Of a stretch of 64,000 nucleotides of DNA, positions 26,159 through 35,438 are shown one piece after another; within the stretch, counting starts at the first letter, position 1, and every line of letters begins with the position of its first letter. The DNA is taken from assembly GCF_003315035.1 (NCBI RefSeq), contig NZ_QNRE01000001.1:33132-97131 (forward strand), written 5' to 3'. Source of the DNA: Nocardia puris (GTDB lineage Bacteria > Actinomycetota > Actinomycetes > Mycobacteriales > Mycobacteriaceae). The notes under the pieces were generated by a model, which was given only the letters and a program-made list of their open reading frames with translations, was not told where the DNA came from and did no database searches. The position numbers were made by a program, and so were the translations under genes.

Positions 26159-27217
26159 ATGCCTCCGTACACCTTGCCCGGCGCCGACATCCGGCCACGG
26201 CACGCCAAGATCATCGGCGCCTGCGCGGTGCTACTCACCTTGGCGGGCGTGCTCACGTGGCGTTACGCGCCGACACCCGAATCCCCGGACGTGATCCGGG
26301 TCGCCGTCCTCACCGAACAGGTGGGCGAGGGCGTCGAGCCCGGCACGGTCGTGCGGCTCGACGGCGTCGAGGTCGGCACGGTCGCCGAGATCACCGCGGC
26401 GGGCGCCGGACGGGAGCGAATCGCATTGGCGCTGCGCCGATCTCAGCTGTTCGGGCTCACCGACAGCCTGAGCGTCGACTTCGCGCCCGGCAACTTGTTC
26501 GGCATCACGACGGTCGGGTTGGTGCCCGGCGCCGGCGGCACCGAACTCGCGGACGGCGCGGTGGTCGATCTCGGCGACCGGAACTCCGGCCGCGTCACCG
26601 ACGCCACCCTGTCGGCGCTGCTGCGTTCGACGGGCCTGCTCACCGAAGACGTGCTGACGCCGCGACTGGCCGACTTGCTGAGCCGGATCTCGCGCGACCT
26701 CGACGCGTTCACCCCGCTGCTGGAGGCGATCGGGGCGACCGTGCGCGCCTACACCGAGACCAGGCAGCTGCCGCCCTCGGTGCTGGCCGAGCGATTCGGC
26801 GCGGCGCTGGCGGGTGCGCCGCCGATGCTGACGGGCAGCCTCGACGTGCTCGAATCCGCGTACGAGAACGAGTACATGCGCCCGCCGGAGAACATCGAAC
26901 GCACCCGGCGGTTCTGGGACGACATGCAGTACGAACTCCTGCCCGCCGTCACGCGGACCATGACCACCTCGGGCCGGTACTTCGCCGGCATGCTGCCGAT
27001 CGTGACGATGGTGCTCGACCTGCTCTCCGCCTCGGTCGGCACGCCACAGCGCTCCGCCGATCAGCTGGGTGAACTGCTCGACCGGCTCGGCGCCGCGTTC
27101 CAGGACACGCCGTCGGGCCCGGTGCTGCGCCTCGGCGTGGAACTGGACGCCGTGCCGGGACTCGCCACTCCCCTGCTGTCGACGCTCGGCGCGCAGACGC
27201 CAGGAGGCCACCGCTGA
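26159..27217 (+). CDS. mceA: Mce-family protein MceA
   Basis: A 352-residue Mce protein with one N-terminal membrane segment (about 17-36) and an MCE/MlaD domain at about 40-118 (VIRVAVLTEQVGEGVEPGTV; GVEVGTVAEI). A long helical region follows to residue about 330. It is shorter than many MceA proteins (400-450), because the low-complexity C-terminal tail is missing. It should be part of the periplasmic hexameric lipid tunnel. The ATG at 26159 is 6 bp after YrbEB. The stop overlaps the MceB start by one base (TGATG). Confidence 0.93.
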   Translation: MPPYTLPGADIRPRHAKIIGACAVLLTLAGVLTWRYAPTPESPDVIRVAVLTEQVGEGVEPGTVVRLDGVEVGTVAEITAAGAGRERIALALRRSQLFGLTDSLSVDFAPGNLFGITTVGLVPGAGGTELADGAVVDLGDRNSGRVTDATLSALLRSTGLLTEDVLTPRLADLLSRISRDLDAFTPLLEAIGATVRAYTETRQLPPSVLAERFGAALAGAPPMLTGSLDVLESAYENEYMRPPENIERTRRFWDDMQYELLPAVTRTMTTSGRYFAGMLPIVTMVLDLLSASVGTPQRSADQLGELLDRLGAAFQDTPSGPVLRLGVELDAVPGLATPLLSTLGAQTPGGHR

Positions 27218-28218
27218 TGACGATCCGCGCCCTGCTCCTGCGCGTAGGCGCCGCCACCGTCGCGATGGCGGTGGTGCTGGCCGGTGTCCTCCAACTCATC
27301 GACCGGCCGGTCGCCGGTGAAACCGATTCGTACACAGCGCTGTTCACCGACGCGAACGGTTTGCGCACCGGCGACGACGTGCGCCTCTACGGCGTCCAGG
27401 TCGGCAAGGTCACCGACATCGGACTCGACGGCTCCCTGGCGCGCGTGCGGTTCACGGTCCTGCGCGAACACCCGGTCTACACCGACACCACGATCGCGAT
27501 CAGGTTCCAGAACCTCACCGGTTTCCGCTATCTGGACATCGGGCAACCCGAGCGGCCGGGCGCCCGCCGCGACCCGGGCGAGGTGTTCGACACCGCGCGC
27601 ACCGTTCCGGCGTTCGACATCACCACGCTGTTCAACGGACTCCAACCGGTGCTCGCCGAGCTGTCCACCGACGAGATCAACCAGTTCACCGCCAGCCTGC
27701 TCGCCGTGATCCAGGGCGACGGCACCGGACTGGGCCCCGCGCTCGACGCCATCGAGAAGCTGAGCCGCTACACCTCCGACCGGCAGGCGGTGCTGTCGCG
27801 GCTGGTGAGCAACCTCGCCCAGATCGCGGACCGGCTCGGCGGCAAGTCCGGCGACGCGGTCCAGATGCTGACCAACCTGACCAACCTGTTCGTGGCGATC
27901 GCCGAGAAACTGCCGGGCCTGGCGGATTTCGCCCTGGCCATCCCGCCCGTGATCCAGCCGATCCGCCACCTGCTCGACGTCCTCGGCATCACCGGTGACG
28001 CAGGGTCCGATCTGGATGCCTTGCTGCGCAACGCTTTTCCCGATCCCGAGGTGGCGACGGCCGTGTTCGCTCGGCTGCCCGGCCTGATCCAGACCATGGC
28101 CTCGCTCGTCCCCGCCGCCATGAGCGAGCCGATCACCTGCGCCGGCGGCGTGGCCGTCGCGCCCGAGCCGCTGCGCGTTCTCCTCACCGGACAGGGGGTC
28201 ACACTGTGCCGAGGCTGA
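27217..28218 (+). CDS. mceB: Mce-family protein MceB
   Basis: A 333-residue Mce protein. It has an N-terminal membrane segment (about 8-28), the MCE domain about 36-115 with LFTDANGLRTGDDVRLYGVQ and VGKVTDI, the FQNLTGFRYLDIGQP motif characteristic of MceB, and a helical body. Two Cys near the C-terminus (TCAGG and VTLCRG) could form the usual disulfide. The start overlaps the MceA stop by one base, and the last 13 bp overlap the MceC start. Confidence 0.93.
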   Translation: MTIRALLLRVGAATVAMAVVLAGVLQLIDRPVAGETDSYTALFTDANGLRTGDDVRLYGVQVGKVTDIGLDGSLARVRFTVLREHPVYTDTTIAIRFQNLTGFRYLDIGQPERPGARRDPGEVFDTARTVPAFDITTLFNGLQPVLAELSTDEINQFTASLLAVIQGDGTGLGPALDAIEKLSRYTSDRQAVLSRLVSNLAQIADRLGGKSGDAVQMLTNLTNLFVAIAEKLPGLADFALAIPPVIQPIRHLLDVLGITGDAGSDLDALLRNAFPDPEVATAVFARLPGLIQTMASLVPAAMSEPITCAGGVAVAPEPLRVLLTGQGVTLCRG

Positions 28219-29222
28219 CAGCTCGACTCCGCCGCGCTCGCCCACACGATTCGCGCACTGACGATCTGCGGTGGGGCCTGGCCGGCCTCGTCGCCACCGC
28301 GCTGCTCACGGCGGCGATCGGGCTGGTCCACCTGACCGGCACCACGGCGGAAAACGTCTACACCGCGGAGCTGGCGCAGGCGGGCGCCCTGCGCACCGGT
28401 GACGACATCCGCCTCGCGGGCGTCCCCGTCGGGCGCGTCGAATCGCTCACGCTGCTGGCCGACCGCGTGCGGATGACCTTCGCGGTCCGCGACGACGTAT
28501 TCCTCGGCGATCAGACGATTCTCGATATCCGCATGCTCACCATCGTCGGCGGCTACTACGTCGCGGTGCAGCCCGCGGGCACCGCGCCGCTCGGGTCGCA
28601 GGTCATCCCCCGGGACCGAGTCCTGTTGCCCTACAACCTGACCCAGCTCTTCCGCGACGCCGTGGCGCCCGTCGAGGAGATCGACGGCGATCTCGTCCGG
28701 CGGAATCTGGCCGCCCTGTCCGACTCGGTGCACGACAGCCCCGAAGCCGTCCGGGCGGCGCTGCGGGCAGCCGAAGACCTGGTCGGGATCATGAACAAGC
28801 AGAACTCCGATATCTCGCGCGCGCTCGACATGGCCGACGAGTACCTGACCGCGATCAACGGCAGTTCCGATGTGCTGGTGCGACTGGTGCATCAGCTGCG
28901 GACGCTGGAGACGATCGTGTTCACCCACAAGGCGAGCATCGCCCAGGCGCTCGGCGACGTCGCCGATGTGCTGCGCAAGGTGTCACCCCTGGGCCGGGCG
29001 TGGGACGCCTCGATCAGAGACCGCGCCGCGCCGCTGGCCGAGGCGGTGCCGAAGCTGGAGGAGCTGGGTACCCACCTCGGCGCCCTGCTCGACGCGCTGC
29101 GCGCCCTGCAGAATCGCTTGCTGCCGTTGCTGTCTCAGGACGGCGGGGTGACGGTCGACCAGTCCGCCGTGACCGTGTTGCCGGAGCGGATCTGTGTCCC
29201 GGTGCCGGGAGGGGGTTGCTGA
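28206..29222 (+). CDS. mceC: Mce-family protein MceC
   Basis: A 338-residue Mce protein. It has a basic N-terminus, a membrane segment (about 22-42), the MCE domain about 48-130 (AGALRTGDDIRLAGVPVGRV; GGYYVAVQPAG), and a coiled-coil-prone body rich in ALD and AL repeats (about 170-300). It ends in ERICVPVPGGGC, the conserved Cys pair of the family. A GTG at 28206 is the start that keeps the N-terminal basic stretch; it overlaps MceB by 13 bp. The stop overlaps the MceD ATG by one base. Confidence 0.93.
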   Translation: MPRLTARLRRARPHDSRTDDLRWGLAGLVATALLTAAIGLVHLTGTTAENVYTAELAQAGALRTGDDIRLAGVPVGRVESLTLLADRVRMTFAVRDDVFLGDQTILDIRMLTIVGGYYVAVQPAGTAPLGSQVIPRDRVLLPYNLTQLFRDAVAPVEEIDGDLVRRNLAALSDSVHDSPEAVRAALRAAEDLVGIMNKQNSDISRALDMADEYLTAINGSSDVLVRLVHQLRTLETIVFTHKASIAQALGDVADVLRKVSPLGRAWDASIRDRAAPLAEAVPKLEELGTHLGALLDALRALQNRLLPLLSQDGGVTVDQSAVTVLPERICVPVPGGGC

Positions 29223-30340
29223 TGGGCGGCCGGACCGCACTGCATCGCGCGCTCGGCTCGCGCGGACTCATGTCCGTCGCGGTGGTCGTCACGCTCGTCC
29301 TCGCCGGCGGCGCCGTGCTCCAGCTGAGCAGACCAGCACCCGACACCCGGACCTACTGCGCCGAGATGCCCGACAGCATCGGGCTGCGCGAAGGCAGCGC
29401 GGTAACCGTGATGGGCATCCGGGTGGGCGAGGTGACGGGAATCGAGCCGAACGGGCGGTGGGCGCGCGTGCGTTTCACCGTCCGCGAGGACCGGACCCTG
29501 CCCGAGGATGTGGGCGCGGTGACGGTCAGCGACACCCTCGTCGCCGACCGGAACCTCGCCCTCGTCGGCGACGAACCCGACGGTCCCGGTTGGGATCCCG
29601 GCCAATGCATCACCAATACCCTCACACCCCAGAGCCTTTCGCGGACCTTCGACGCCCTGGCCGGGCTCGCCGACGAACTGAACGGCGCGCACGATCCCGC
29701 GCGCCGCGGCGATCTCGGAGCCGGACTGACCGCGCTGGACCAGGCCACCGCCGACTCCGCCGAGCGCATCAATACCGTCATCCGCGAACTCGGGCGCGCG
29801 CTGTCGGCGCCGGACGCCGCGATCGGCCACCTCGGGGCCCTGATCGACGCGCTCACCGAACTCACCGGGCGGGCCCGATCCGGGTGGGACACCGTGGAGA
29901 CCATGGTCACCGAGCTGCCGCGGACCTTCAACGACATCGTCGTCATCGCGTTCCCGCCCATCATCGAGATCGTCACCTATCTGGCGCAGGTGCTGCCGCA
30001 GCTCAACGACGTCGTCATGATGTTCGGCACCCCGGCGGTGCGCGCACTCGACGCGATGACGGATCTGCCCGCGATGCTGGCCTCGGGCGTGGGTTCGCTC
30101 TCGGAGGTGATCCGCATGACGCCCGCGATCGCGTCGGGGTTCGCCCAAGCGCTCGATCCCGCGACGGGCCGCCCCACCATTCGGTACGCCGCACCCGGTC
30201 TCGCGGTGCCGCCACAGGACGCGCCGCACGTCTGCCCGGCACTCGAAGCGCTTATGGGACAACGATGTACGGTGCGCGAGGACGGCGCGGTGACGATCCC
30301 CGCGCTGCCCCTGCTGCTCGCGACGGTGAGTGCGCGATGA
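29222..30340 (+). CDS. mceD: Mce-family protein MceD
   Basis: A 372-residue Mce protein. It has a membrane segment at about 14-34, then TRTYCAEMPDSIGLREGSAV, VTVMGIRVGEVTGIEPNGRW and ARVRFTV in the MCE domain (about 40-120). A helical body follows, with the LPQLNDVVMMFGTPAVRALD block. It contains CPALEALMGQRC near the C-terminus as a likely disulfide. The ATG at 29222 overlaps the MceC stop by one base; its own stop overlaps the MceE start (ATGA). Confidence 0.93.
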   Translation: MGGRTALHRALGSRGLMSVAVVVTLVLAGGAVLQLSRPAPDTRTYCAEMPDSIGLREGSAVTVMGIRVGEVTGIEPNGRWARVRFTVREDRTLPEDVGAVTVSDTLVADRNLALVGDEPDGPGWDPGQCITNTLTPQSLSRTFDALAGLADELNGAHDPARRGDLGAGLTALDQATADSAERINTVIRELGRALSAPDAAIGHLGALIDALTELTGRARSGWDTVETMVTELPRTFNDIVVIAFPPIIEIVTYLAQVLPQLNDVVMMFGTPAVRALDAMTDLPAMLASGVGSLSEVIRMTPAIASGFAQALDPATGRPTIRYAAPGLAVPPQDAPHVCPALEALMGQRCTVREDGAVTIPALPLLLATVSAR

Positions 30341-31380
30341 ACCCGTTCCTGCGCGCGACACTCGCCGCCACCGCCGTGGTGTGCGCGGTCGCGGGCTGCG
30401 GTGTGCGGGTGACCGAACTTCCGGTGCCGGGTTACGGCGTCAGCGGGCCGACCTACACCCTGCACATCGAGTTCGCCAGCGTCCTGAATCTTCCGCAGGG
30501 GGCGAAGGTGATCTCCGACGGCGTCCGGGTCGGTGAACTGACCGGCGTGCGCGTGGCCGGGGACGGCGCGTCGACCGGACATGTCGTGGCCGAGGTCGCG
30601 ATCATGGATTCGGTCCGCTTGCCGGTGGGCACCACCGCCGAACTGCGGCAGGAGACTCCGCTCGGCGATGTGCACATCGCCCTCGCCGAGCCGGCCACCG
30701 CCGCGGCGACCGTCCTGGCTCCCGGCTCGACCATCCCGCTGTCGGACACCACCCGGTCCGCGACGATCGAGGACATCCTGGCGGCGCTGTCGGTCTTCGT
30801 CGGCAGCGGTGCGATCACCGACATCCAGGGCATCCTCCGCACGATGAACACCGTGCTGCCGGAGGATCCGCGCGACACCGCCCGGATCGCCGGCACGCTC
30901 GGCGCCGACCTCACCGACCTCGCCGACCACATGGATGCGGTCGACGCCCTTCTCGACGGGCTGCGATCCACCCTCGAGGACGGCGTGATCGCCAACGCCC
31001 CGGTGCTGGAGGAACTGCTCACCCCGTACGGCGTGCGGCAGACCACGGACGTGATCAACGCCCAGATCGGCGTGATCTTCGTGCTCACCGCGCTCGGGCC
31101 GGTCGCGCCGAGCACGCTCTGGGTCGCACCGCTGCTGCGCTCCCTCGACGACACCGCGACGGCGGTGGTGCCGATGCTGTTCGGGGCGCGCCCGCTCGAC
31201 ACCGGTTCGCCGTCGAACGTCAAGAAGCTGGTGGAACTCATTCACACGCAAGTCATTCCGTTCGTCGAGCGCGGACCGAAGGTCGACATCACCGAGTTCT
31301 CCGTCGGCGAGAACGCGGATCGCGACGAGCAGACCCGCCGCGTCATCGACCTCCTGCGCATGATCGGAGCGGTCCGGTGA
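30337..31380 (+). CDS. mceE: Mce-family lipoprotein MceE
   Basis: A 347-residue lipoprotein of the Mce complex, the usual MceE (LprK-type) position. The signal peptide ends in a lipobox AVAG-C with the lipidated Cys at residue 21. The MCE domain follows (about 36-118) and then a helical body with DALLDGLRSTLEDGV and the SPSNVKKLVELI region. The ATG at 30337 overlaps the MceD stop by 4 bp. The stop overlaps the MceF GTG by 4 bp. Confidence 0.94.
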   Translation: MNPFLRATLAATAVVCAVAGCGVRVTELPVPGYGVSGPTYTLHIEFASVLNLPQGAKVISDGVRVGELTGVRVAGDGASTGHVVAEVAIMDSVRLPVGTTAELRQETPLGDVHIALAEPATAAATVLAPGSTIPLSDTTRSATIEDILAALSVFVGSGAITDIQGILRTMNTVLPEDPRDTARIAGTLGADLTDLADHMDAVDALLDGLRSTLEDGVIANAPVLEELLTPYGVRQTTDVINAQIGVIFVLTALGPVAPSTLWVAPLLRSLDDTATAVVPMLFGARPLDTGSPSNVKKLVELIHTQVIPFVERGPKVDITEFSVGENADRDEQTRRVIDLLRMIGAVR

Positions 31381-32333
31381 ACGCGCGGGCGGCGGTGTCG
31401 CTGACGGCGATCGCGGCCGTGCTGGTGTTCGGTGTCGCCTACATGACGCTCGGCGTCCTCGATATCGACCCGCGGCGCTCCTACCTCACCGTCGAGCTAC
31501 ACCTGGACAATTCCGCCGGGCTCGGCGCGAACGCGCCGGTGCTCGTGAACGGCGTGCGGGTCGGTCGCGCGGAATCGGTACGCACCCAGGCCGACGGCGT
31601 GCTCGTCCGCCTCGCGATCGACGACCGCTACCGCATCCCGGTGACCAGCGATGTGCGGATCGAGCAGTTGTCCGCGCTCGGCGAGCCCTACATCGGCTTC
31701 GAGCCCCACGACGACGCGGGCCCGTACCTGACGGACGGTCAGGTGGTCCCCGCCGAACGGGTGCACACGCCGATGACGATCACGGCCCTGTCCGCGCGCC
31801 TGGTCGAGCTGCTCGACCAGATCCACCCCGAGGTGATGGCGCGCCTGGTGGACACGTTCGACCGCGCCCTGGACGGCACCGATGCCGCGATGCGGACATT
31901 GCAGCGCTCGACCACGCTGCTCGCGGCCACCCTGCTGAGCCGGACCGACTACATCCGGCAGCTCTTCGGCGACGTGCAGTTCCTCGGCGGCGACATCGAC
32001 TGGATGGGGCCCTCGCTCACCGCCGCGGGACCGCTGTTCGGCGAGTTCGGCATCACCCTCAACGCGATCGTGGAATCCAGTGCCGGGCTCATCGACAGCC
32101 GTCCCACCGAGCAGTACTTCACCGGCGACGGCCTGCTTCCCCTGCTGAACGAAGTCGAGGCCCTGGTGGGCGAGATCGGACCCGATCTCGCGCCGCTCGG
32201 CCCGATGCTGCAACCGGTGGTCGCCGACGCCGTCGGGCGGGCGCCCCGCTTCGACCTCAGCGCCCTGATCGAGCAGGCCCTGCACGGCGTCGGCGAGGAC
32301 GGCGCCGTGCACTTCCGGATCCAGCCGAAGTAG
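31377..32333 (+). CDS. mceF: Mce-family protein MceF
   Basis: A 318-residue Mce protein. It has an N-terminal membrane segment (about 5-25), the MCE domain about 35-115 (NSAGLGANAPVLVNGVRVGR; LSALGEPYIGFEP), and a helical body. It lacks the long proline-rich tail of some MceF proteins. The start is a GTG at 31377 that overlaps the MceE stop (GTGA). The accessory gene follows after 23 bp. Confidence 0.93.
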   Translation: MNARAAVSLTAIAAVLVFGVAYMTLGVLDIDPRRSYLTVELHLDNSAGLGANAPVLVNGVRVGRAESVRTQADGVLVRLAIDDRYRIPVTSDVRIEQLSALGEPYIGFEPHDDAGPYLTDGQVVPAERVHTPMTITALSARLVELLDQIHPEVMARLVDTFDRALDGTDAAMRTLQRSTTLLAATLLSRTDYIRQLFGDVQFLGGDIDWMGPSLTAAGPLFGEFGITLNAIVESSAGLIDSRPTEQYFTGDGLLPLLNEVEALVGEIGPDLAPLGPMLQPVVADAVGRAPRFDLSALIEQALHGVGEDGAVHFRIQPK

Positions 32334-32356
32334 GACCGCGCGCGAAAGGACTTGTC

Positions 32357-32920
32357 ATGCCTGAAGATATCGCCCGCCCGACAGGTGCCGCACCTTCCCG
32401 AACGCTCTCGGTGCGGTGGTCGACCCTGGTGACGAGCGCCGCGCTCGCGACCCTGCTGATCGCCACAGTGGTTCTCGCCGTGCTGTATTCGTCGGCCCGA
32501 TCCGATCTCGCCGACCGCGACCGCCGCGAGGCCGACGCCCGCCGTGCCGAACAGATCGCCACCGACTACGCGGTCGGCGCGTCGACCATCGACTACCGCG
32601 ACGCCCGAGCGTGGTTCGACCGCCTCGAATCCGGCACCACACCGGAACTCGCCGCGAAATTCGACGCCACCGCCACCCAACTCGAACAGGTCCTCCTCCC
32701 CCTGCAATGGACCTCCACCGCAAACCCCCTGTCCGCCGCCGTGATCTCCGAGTCCGACGGCCGCTACAAGGTGAACGCCTATCTCACCGTGAGCTCCACC
32801 AGCGTCCAGAACCCCGAGGGCGCACAGACAACCGTCACGTACTCCCTGACGATCGACCGCAACGCCGACTGGAAGATCTCCGAAGTGGGCGGATTGCAGA
32901 ACGCCATCGCCGTCCGGTAG
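32357..32920 (+). CDS. Mce-associated membrane protein (Mam-type)
   Basis: A 187-residue protein with a short cytoplasmic N-terminus, one membrane segment (about 22-46), a helical linker rich in R, D and A (48-68), and a small NTF2-like extracytoplasmic domain (about 70-187; IDYRDARAWFDRLESGTTPE; VSSTSVQNPEGAQTTVTYSL). This is the usual architecture of Mas/Mam proteins encoded at the ends of mce operons, which stabilise the transporter. The ATG at 32357 follows GAAAGGACTTGTC. It is the only accessory gene here; there is no second copy and no MceG ATPase in the window. Confidence 0.9.
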   Translation: MPEDIARPTGAAPSRTLSVRWSTLVTSAALATLLIATVVLAVLYSSARSDLADRDRREADARRAEQIATDYAVGASTIDYRDARAWFDRLESGTTPELAAKFDATATQLEQVLLPLQWTSTANPLSAAVISESDGRYKVNAYLTVSSTSVQNPEGAQTTVTYSLTIDRNADWKISEVGGLQNAIAVR

Positions 32921-33045
32921 GTGGTGTCGGGTACCCGGGCCGGGTCCGTCGATCTCGGCCCAGTTCCGGTCGCAGCCCCCGGGCCGGTGGGCGAAAGCGG
33001 TCCCGAACACCTCCGCGAAAGCACGGGCCGTTGTCCGACACCACC
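32920..33045. repeat. Long-range inverted repeat at the end of the mce operon
   Basis: GGTGGTGTCGG (32920-32930) and CCGACACCACC (33035-33045) are perfect 11-bp inverted copies that enclose 104 bp rich in CCGGG elements with further pairing potential. The first copy starts on the last base of the Mam stop codon. It fills the 150 bp between the convergent mce and adhB transcripts and may fold as a large terminator-like stem. Confidence 0.5.
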
Positions 33046-33070
33046 GCGATCGAGTCGGCGGCCGATTGAG

Positions 33071-34198
33071 TCACCGGTCTTCGTCGGTGAAGCGGATGAC
33101 GCCGCGAATGTTCTTGCCCTCCAGCATGTCCCGGTATCCCTCGTTGATCTGTTCGAGGCGGTAGCGGCGGGTGACCATGTCGTCGAGGTTGAGCTTGCCC
33201 GCCTTGTAGACGGAGAGGAGGTGCGGGATGTCGTAGTGGGGATTGCCGCCGCCGAAGATGGCGCCTTGCAGGTTCTTCTGCAACAAGGTGAGCATGGCCA
33301 GGTTCAGGGTGGCCTTGTTGTCGGTGAGGCTGCCCATCGCGGTGAGCACACAGGTCCCGGCTTTGGCGGTGATGCCCATCCAGGCGTCCACGTCCTCGCC
33401 GTGCACCTCGCCGACGGTGACGATCACCTTCTTCGCCATCCCGCCCGCGGTGATCTCGGCCGCGGCGGCCGTGGCCTCCTCGACCGTGGCATAGGCGTGG
33501 GTGGCGCCGAACTTCAACGCCTGCTCGCGCTTCCACGGCACCGGATCGACCACGAACACGTAGCGCGCGCCCGCGTTGACCGCGCCTTGCAACGCCGAGA
33601 TCCCCACACCGCCCGCCCCGATCACCGCGACATCCTCGCCCGGCCGCACGTCGGCGATCCGCGTCGCCGAGCCGTAGCCGGTGGTCACACCGCACCCGAC
33701 CAGGCACGCCACCTCGAACGGAATCGAGGGGTCGATCTTCACCACCGAGCTCTCGTGCACCACCATGTACGGCGCGAACGTCCCGAGCAGCGTCATGGGA
33801 AAGACGTTCTGCCCCTTGGCCCGGACACGAAACGACCCGTCGGTCACCGACGTGCCCGCGAGCAACAGCGCACCCAGATCACACAGATTGCGCAGACCCG
33901 CCTGGCACGACGGGCACTTCCCGCACGACGGGATGAACGACAGCACGACGTGATCGCCGACCGCCAGATCCTCGACGCCCTCGCCGATTTCGACGACGAT
34001 GCCCGCGCCCTCGTGCCCGCCCAGCACCGGGAAGCCCGCCATCGGAATGCCGCCCGTCACCAAGTGGTGATCGGAGTGGCACATCCCCGCGGCTTCCACT
34101 TGGATCTTCACTTCGTGCTTGCGCGGGTCGCCGATCTCGATCTCCTCGACCGACCACGGCCGGTCGAACTCCCACAGCAGCGCGCCCTTCGTTCTCAT
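33071..34198 (-). CDS. adhB: Zinc-dependent alcohol dehydrogenase, AdhB (Rv0761c)-like
   Basis: A 375-residue NAD-dependent class III-type alcohol dehydrogenase. Catalytic zinc ligands C40 (GMCHSDHH) and H62 (GGHEGAG) and the four structural zinc Cys (C92, C95, C98, C106) are all present, with the coenzyme motif GAGGVG near 195. The sequence follows M. tuberculosis AdhB (Rv0761c, also 375 residues) almost throughout, for example FPVLGGHEGAGIV and GKLNLDDMVT. It oxidises an alcohol or the reverse. The ATG at 34198 follows GGAGAGGGG and overlaps the upstream gene's stop (ATGA). In M. tuberculosis it sits at the end of the cyp51 locus. Confidence 0.95.
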   Translation of the reverse strand: MRTKGALLWEFDRPWSVEEIEIGDPRKHEVKIQVEAAGMCHSDHHLVTGGIPMAGFPVLGGHEGAGIVVEIGEGVEDLAVGDHVVLSFIPSCGKCPSCQAGLRNLCDLGALLLAGTSVTDGSFRVRAKGQNVFPMTLLGTFAPYMVVHESSVVKIDPSIPFEVACLVGCGVTTGYGSATRIADVRPGEDVAVIGAGGVGISALQGAVNAGARYVFVVDPVPWKREQALKFGATHAYATVEEATAAAAEITAGGMAKKVIVTVGEVHGEDVDAWMGITAKAGTCVLTAMGSLTDNKATLNLAMLTLLQKNLQGAIFGGGNPHYDIPHLLSVYKAGKLNLDDMVTRRYRLEQINEGYRDMLEGKNIRGVIRFTDEDR

Positions 34199-35298
34199 GA
34201 AAACCCCTCTCCCCGTGCCGCGTTCGGTCCGGGGTACAGCTGCCTGCCGAACGTCGGCGGCAGGTCCAAAGTCGTCCTGATGCCCGGTCGCGCGGCGACC
34301 ACGGCGGGGATGGCGTTGACGATCCGCCCGGCCGCCGCGAGGATCGCCGCGTAGTTGTGGTCCCCGTGCCCGCTGGTCGGACAGATGTCGACGCGATAGG
34401 AAGGCTCCCCGACGATTTCGACACCGTAGGAGCCGCCGGGCTGGGCGGGTTGCGGCCAATCCGGGCGCAGATCGCCCCGGAGCCGGGTGGTGTGGTCGAT
34501 GACGATCACGGGGGTGTCGCCCACCATGCCGCGGATCTCGAAGCGCACGGCGGCCATCCCACCCTTGGCGATATGCCCCACCGCCACATCGAAACCCTCG
34601 GGGGCGGGCTCTCTTTCGTGCCATTCCTCGATCCGGTCCACCGGGATGTCCAAACCCGCGGCGAGCTGCCGGATCGCCGTCCCCCACGCGGCCGCCAGAA
34701 CCCCGGGCTGGAACAGCAGCGGGACCTCCTCGACGGGTTTGCCGAAACCCATCACGTCGAACATCACCGTCGACCCGTCGTAGGTGGCGTAGTCGGCGAT
34801 CTCCACGCACCGGACGCGCTCGATCCGCTGGCAGGTACCCGAAAGCACCAGGGGGATCAGGTCGTTCACGAATCCCGGGTCGACCCCGGTGACGAAGATG
34901 CTCGCGCCGCCCCGACGGCAGGCCTCCTCGACGCGCGCGATGTACTTGTCCGGTATGACCTGCCAGGGGTACTGCAGCATCCCGGGCGCCGAGCCCACCA
35001 CGTTGATCCCGGCGGCGACCAGGCGCAGGCAGTCGGCGAACGCCTCGGCCGGGCGGGTGTCGCCCATGGCGCAGTAGACGGCGCAGTCGGGCCGCAGGGC
35101 GATCAGCTCGTCCAGGCTGTCCGTGGCCGTGATCCCGGTGGTCACGTCCAGCCCGGCCAGCTCGCCCGCGTCCTTGCCCACCTTCTCGGGGTTCGATACG
35201 CACACACCGGCCAGGGCGAATCGCGGATTGGTGATCACTCCGGCCAGAGCGGGCCGGCCGACATTTCCCGTGCCGATGTGGACGACGCGAATCGTCAT
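34195..35298 (-). CDS. Dihydrodipicolinate-reductase-like NAD(P)H-dependent dehydrogenase
   Basis: A 367-residue Rossmann-fold protein of the group annotated as DapB-like or NAD(P)H-dependent amine dehydrogenase, common beside P450 and lipid genes in mycobacteria and relatives. The cofactor motif VVHIGTGNVGRPAL opens the protein; NVVGSAPGMLQYPWQV and TGVDPGFVNDLIPL are typical of the family. The reaction is unknown; amino-acid dehydrogenase activity has been proposed for relatives. The ATG at 35298 is divergent from the SDR at 35439, with two operator-like sites in the 140 bp between. It forms an operon with adhB through a 4-bp overlap. Confidence 0.85.
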   Translation of the reverse strand: MTIRVVHIGTGNVGRPALAGVITNPRFALAGVCVSNPEKVGKDAGELAGLDVTTGITATDSLDELIALRPDCAVYCAMGDTRPAEAFADCLRLVAAGINVVGSAPGMLQYPWQVIPDKYIARVEEACRRGGASIFVTGVDPGFVNDLIPLVLSGTCQRIERVRCVEIADYATYDGSTVMFDVMGFGKPVEEVPLLFQPGVLAAAWGTAIRQLAAGLDIPVDRIEEWHEREPAPEGFDVAVGHIAKGGMAAVRFEIRGMVGDTPVIVIDHTTRLRGDLRPDWPQPAQPGGSYGVEIVGEPSYRVDICPTSGHGDHNYAAILAAAGRIVNAIPAVVAARPGIRTTLDLPPTFGRQLYPGPNAARGEGFS

Positions 35299-35377
35299 CG
35301 ATGTACTCCTCGTGGTCGCCGCGGCGCGAGGCCCCGGGGCCGACGGCGCGGCAGTCCCGTCGGTGCCATCGACTACT

Positions 35378-35406
35378 GACCAGACTAGTGTCTAGAACAT
35401 GTTCCA
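35378..35406. promoter_or_regulatory. Two overlapping operator-like sites: shared TetR-type and KstR-type
   Basis: GACCAGACT-AG-TGTCTAGAA (35378-35397) fits the window's shared RGACW-NN-TGTCYRG pattern. It overlaps TAGAACATGTTCCA (35393-35406), an exact match to TNNAACNNGTTNNA, the binding consensus of the cholesterol-catabolism repressor KstR. They lie between the divergent DapB-like gene and the SDR gene. Both regulators are inferred; no KstR gene is in the window. Confidence 0.6.
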
Positions 35407-35438
35407 GTCCAGCCTTTTCCGTGCTAGCGTGAGCCGCC

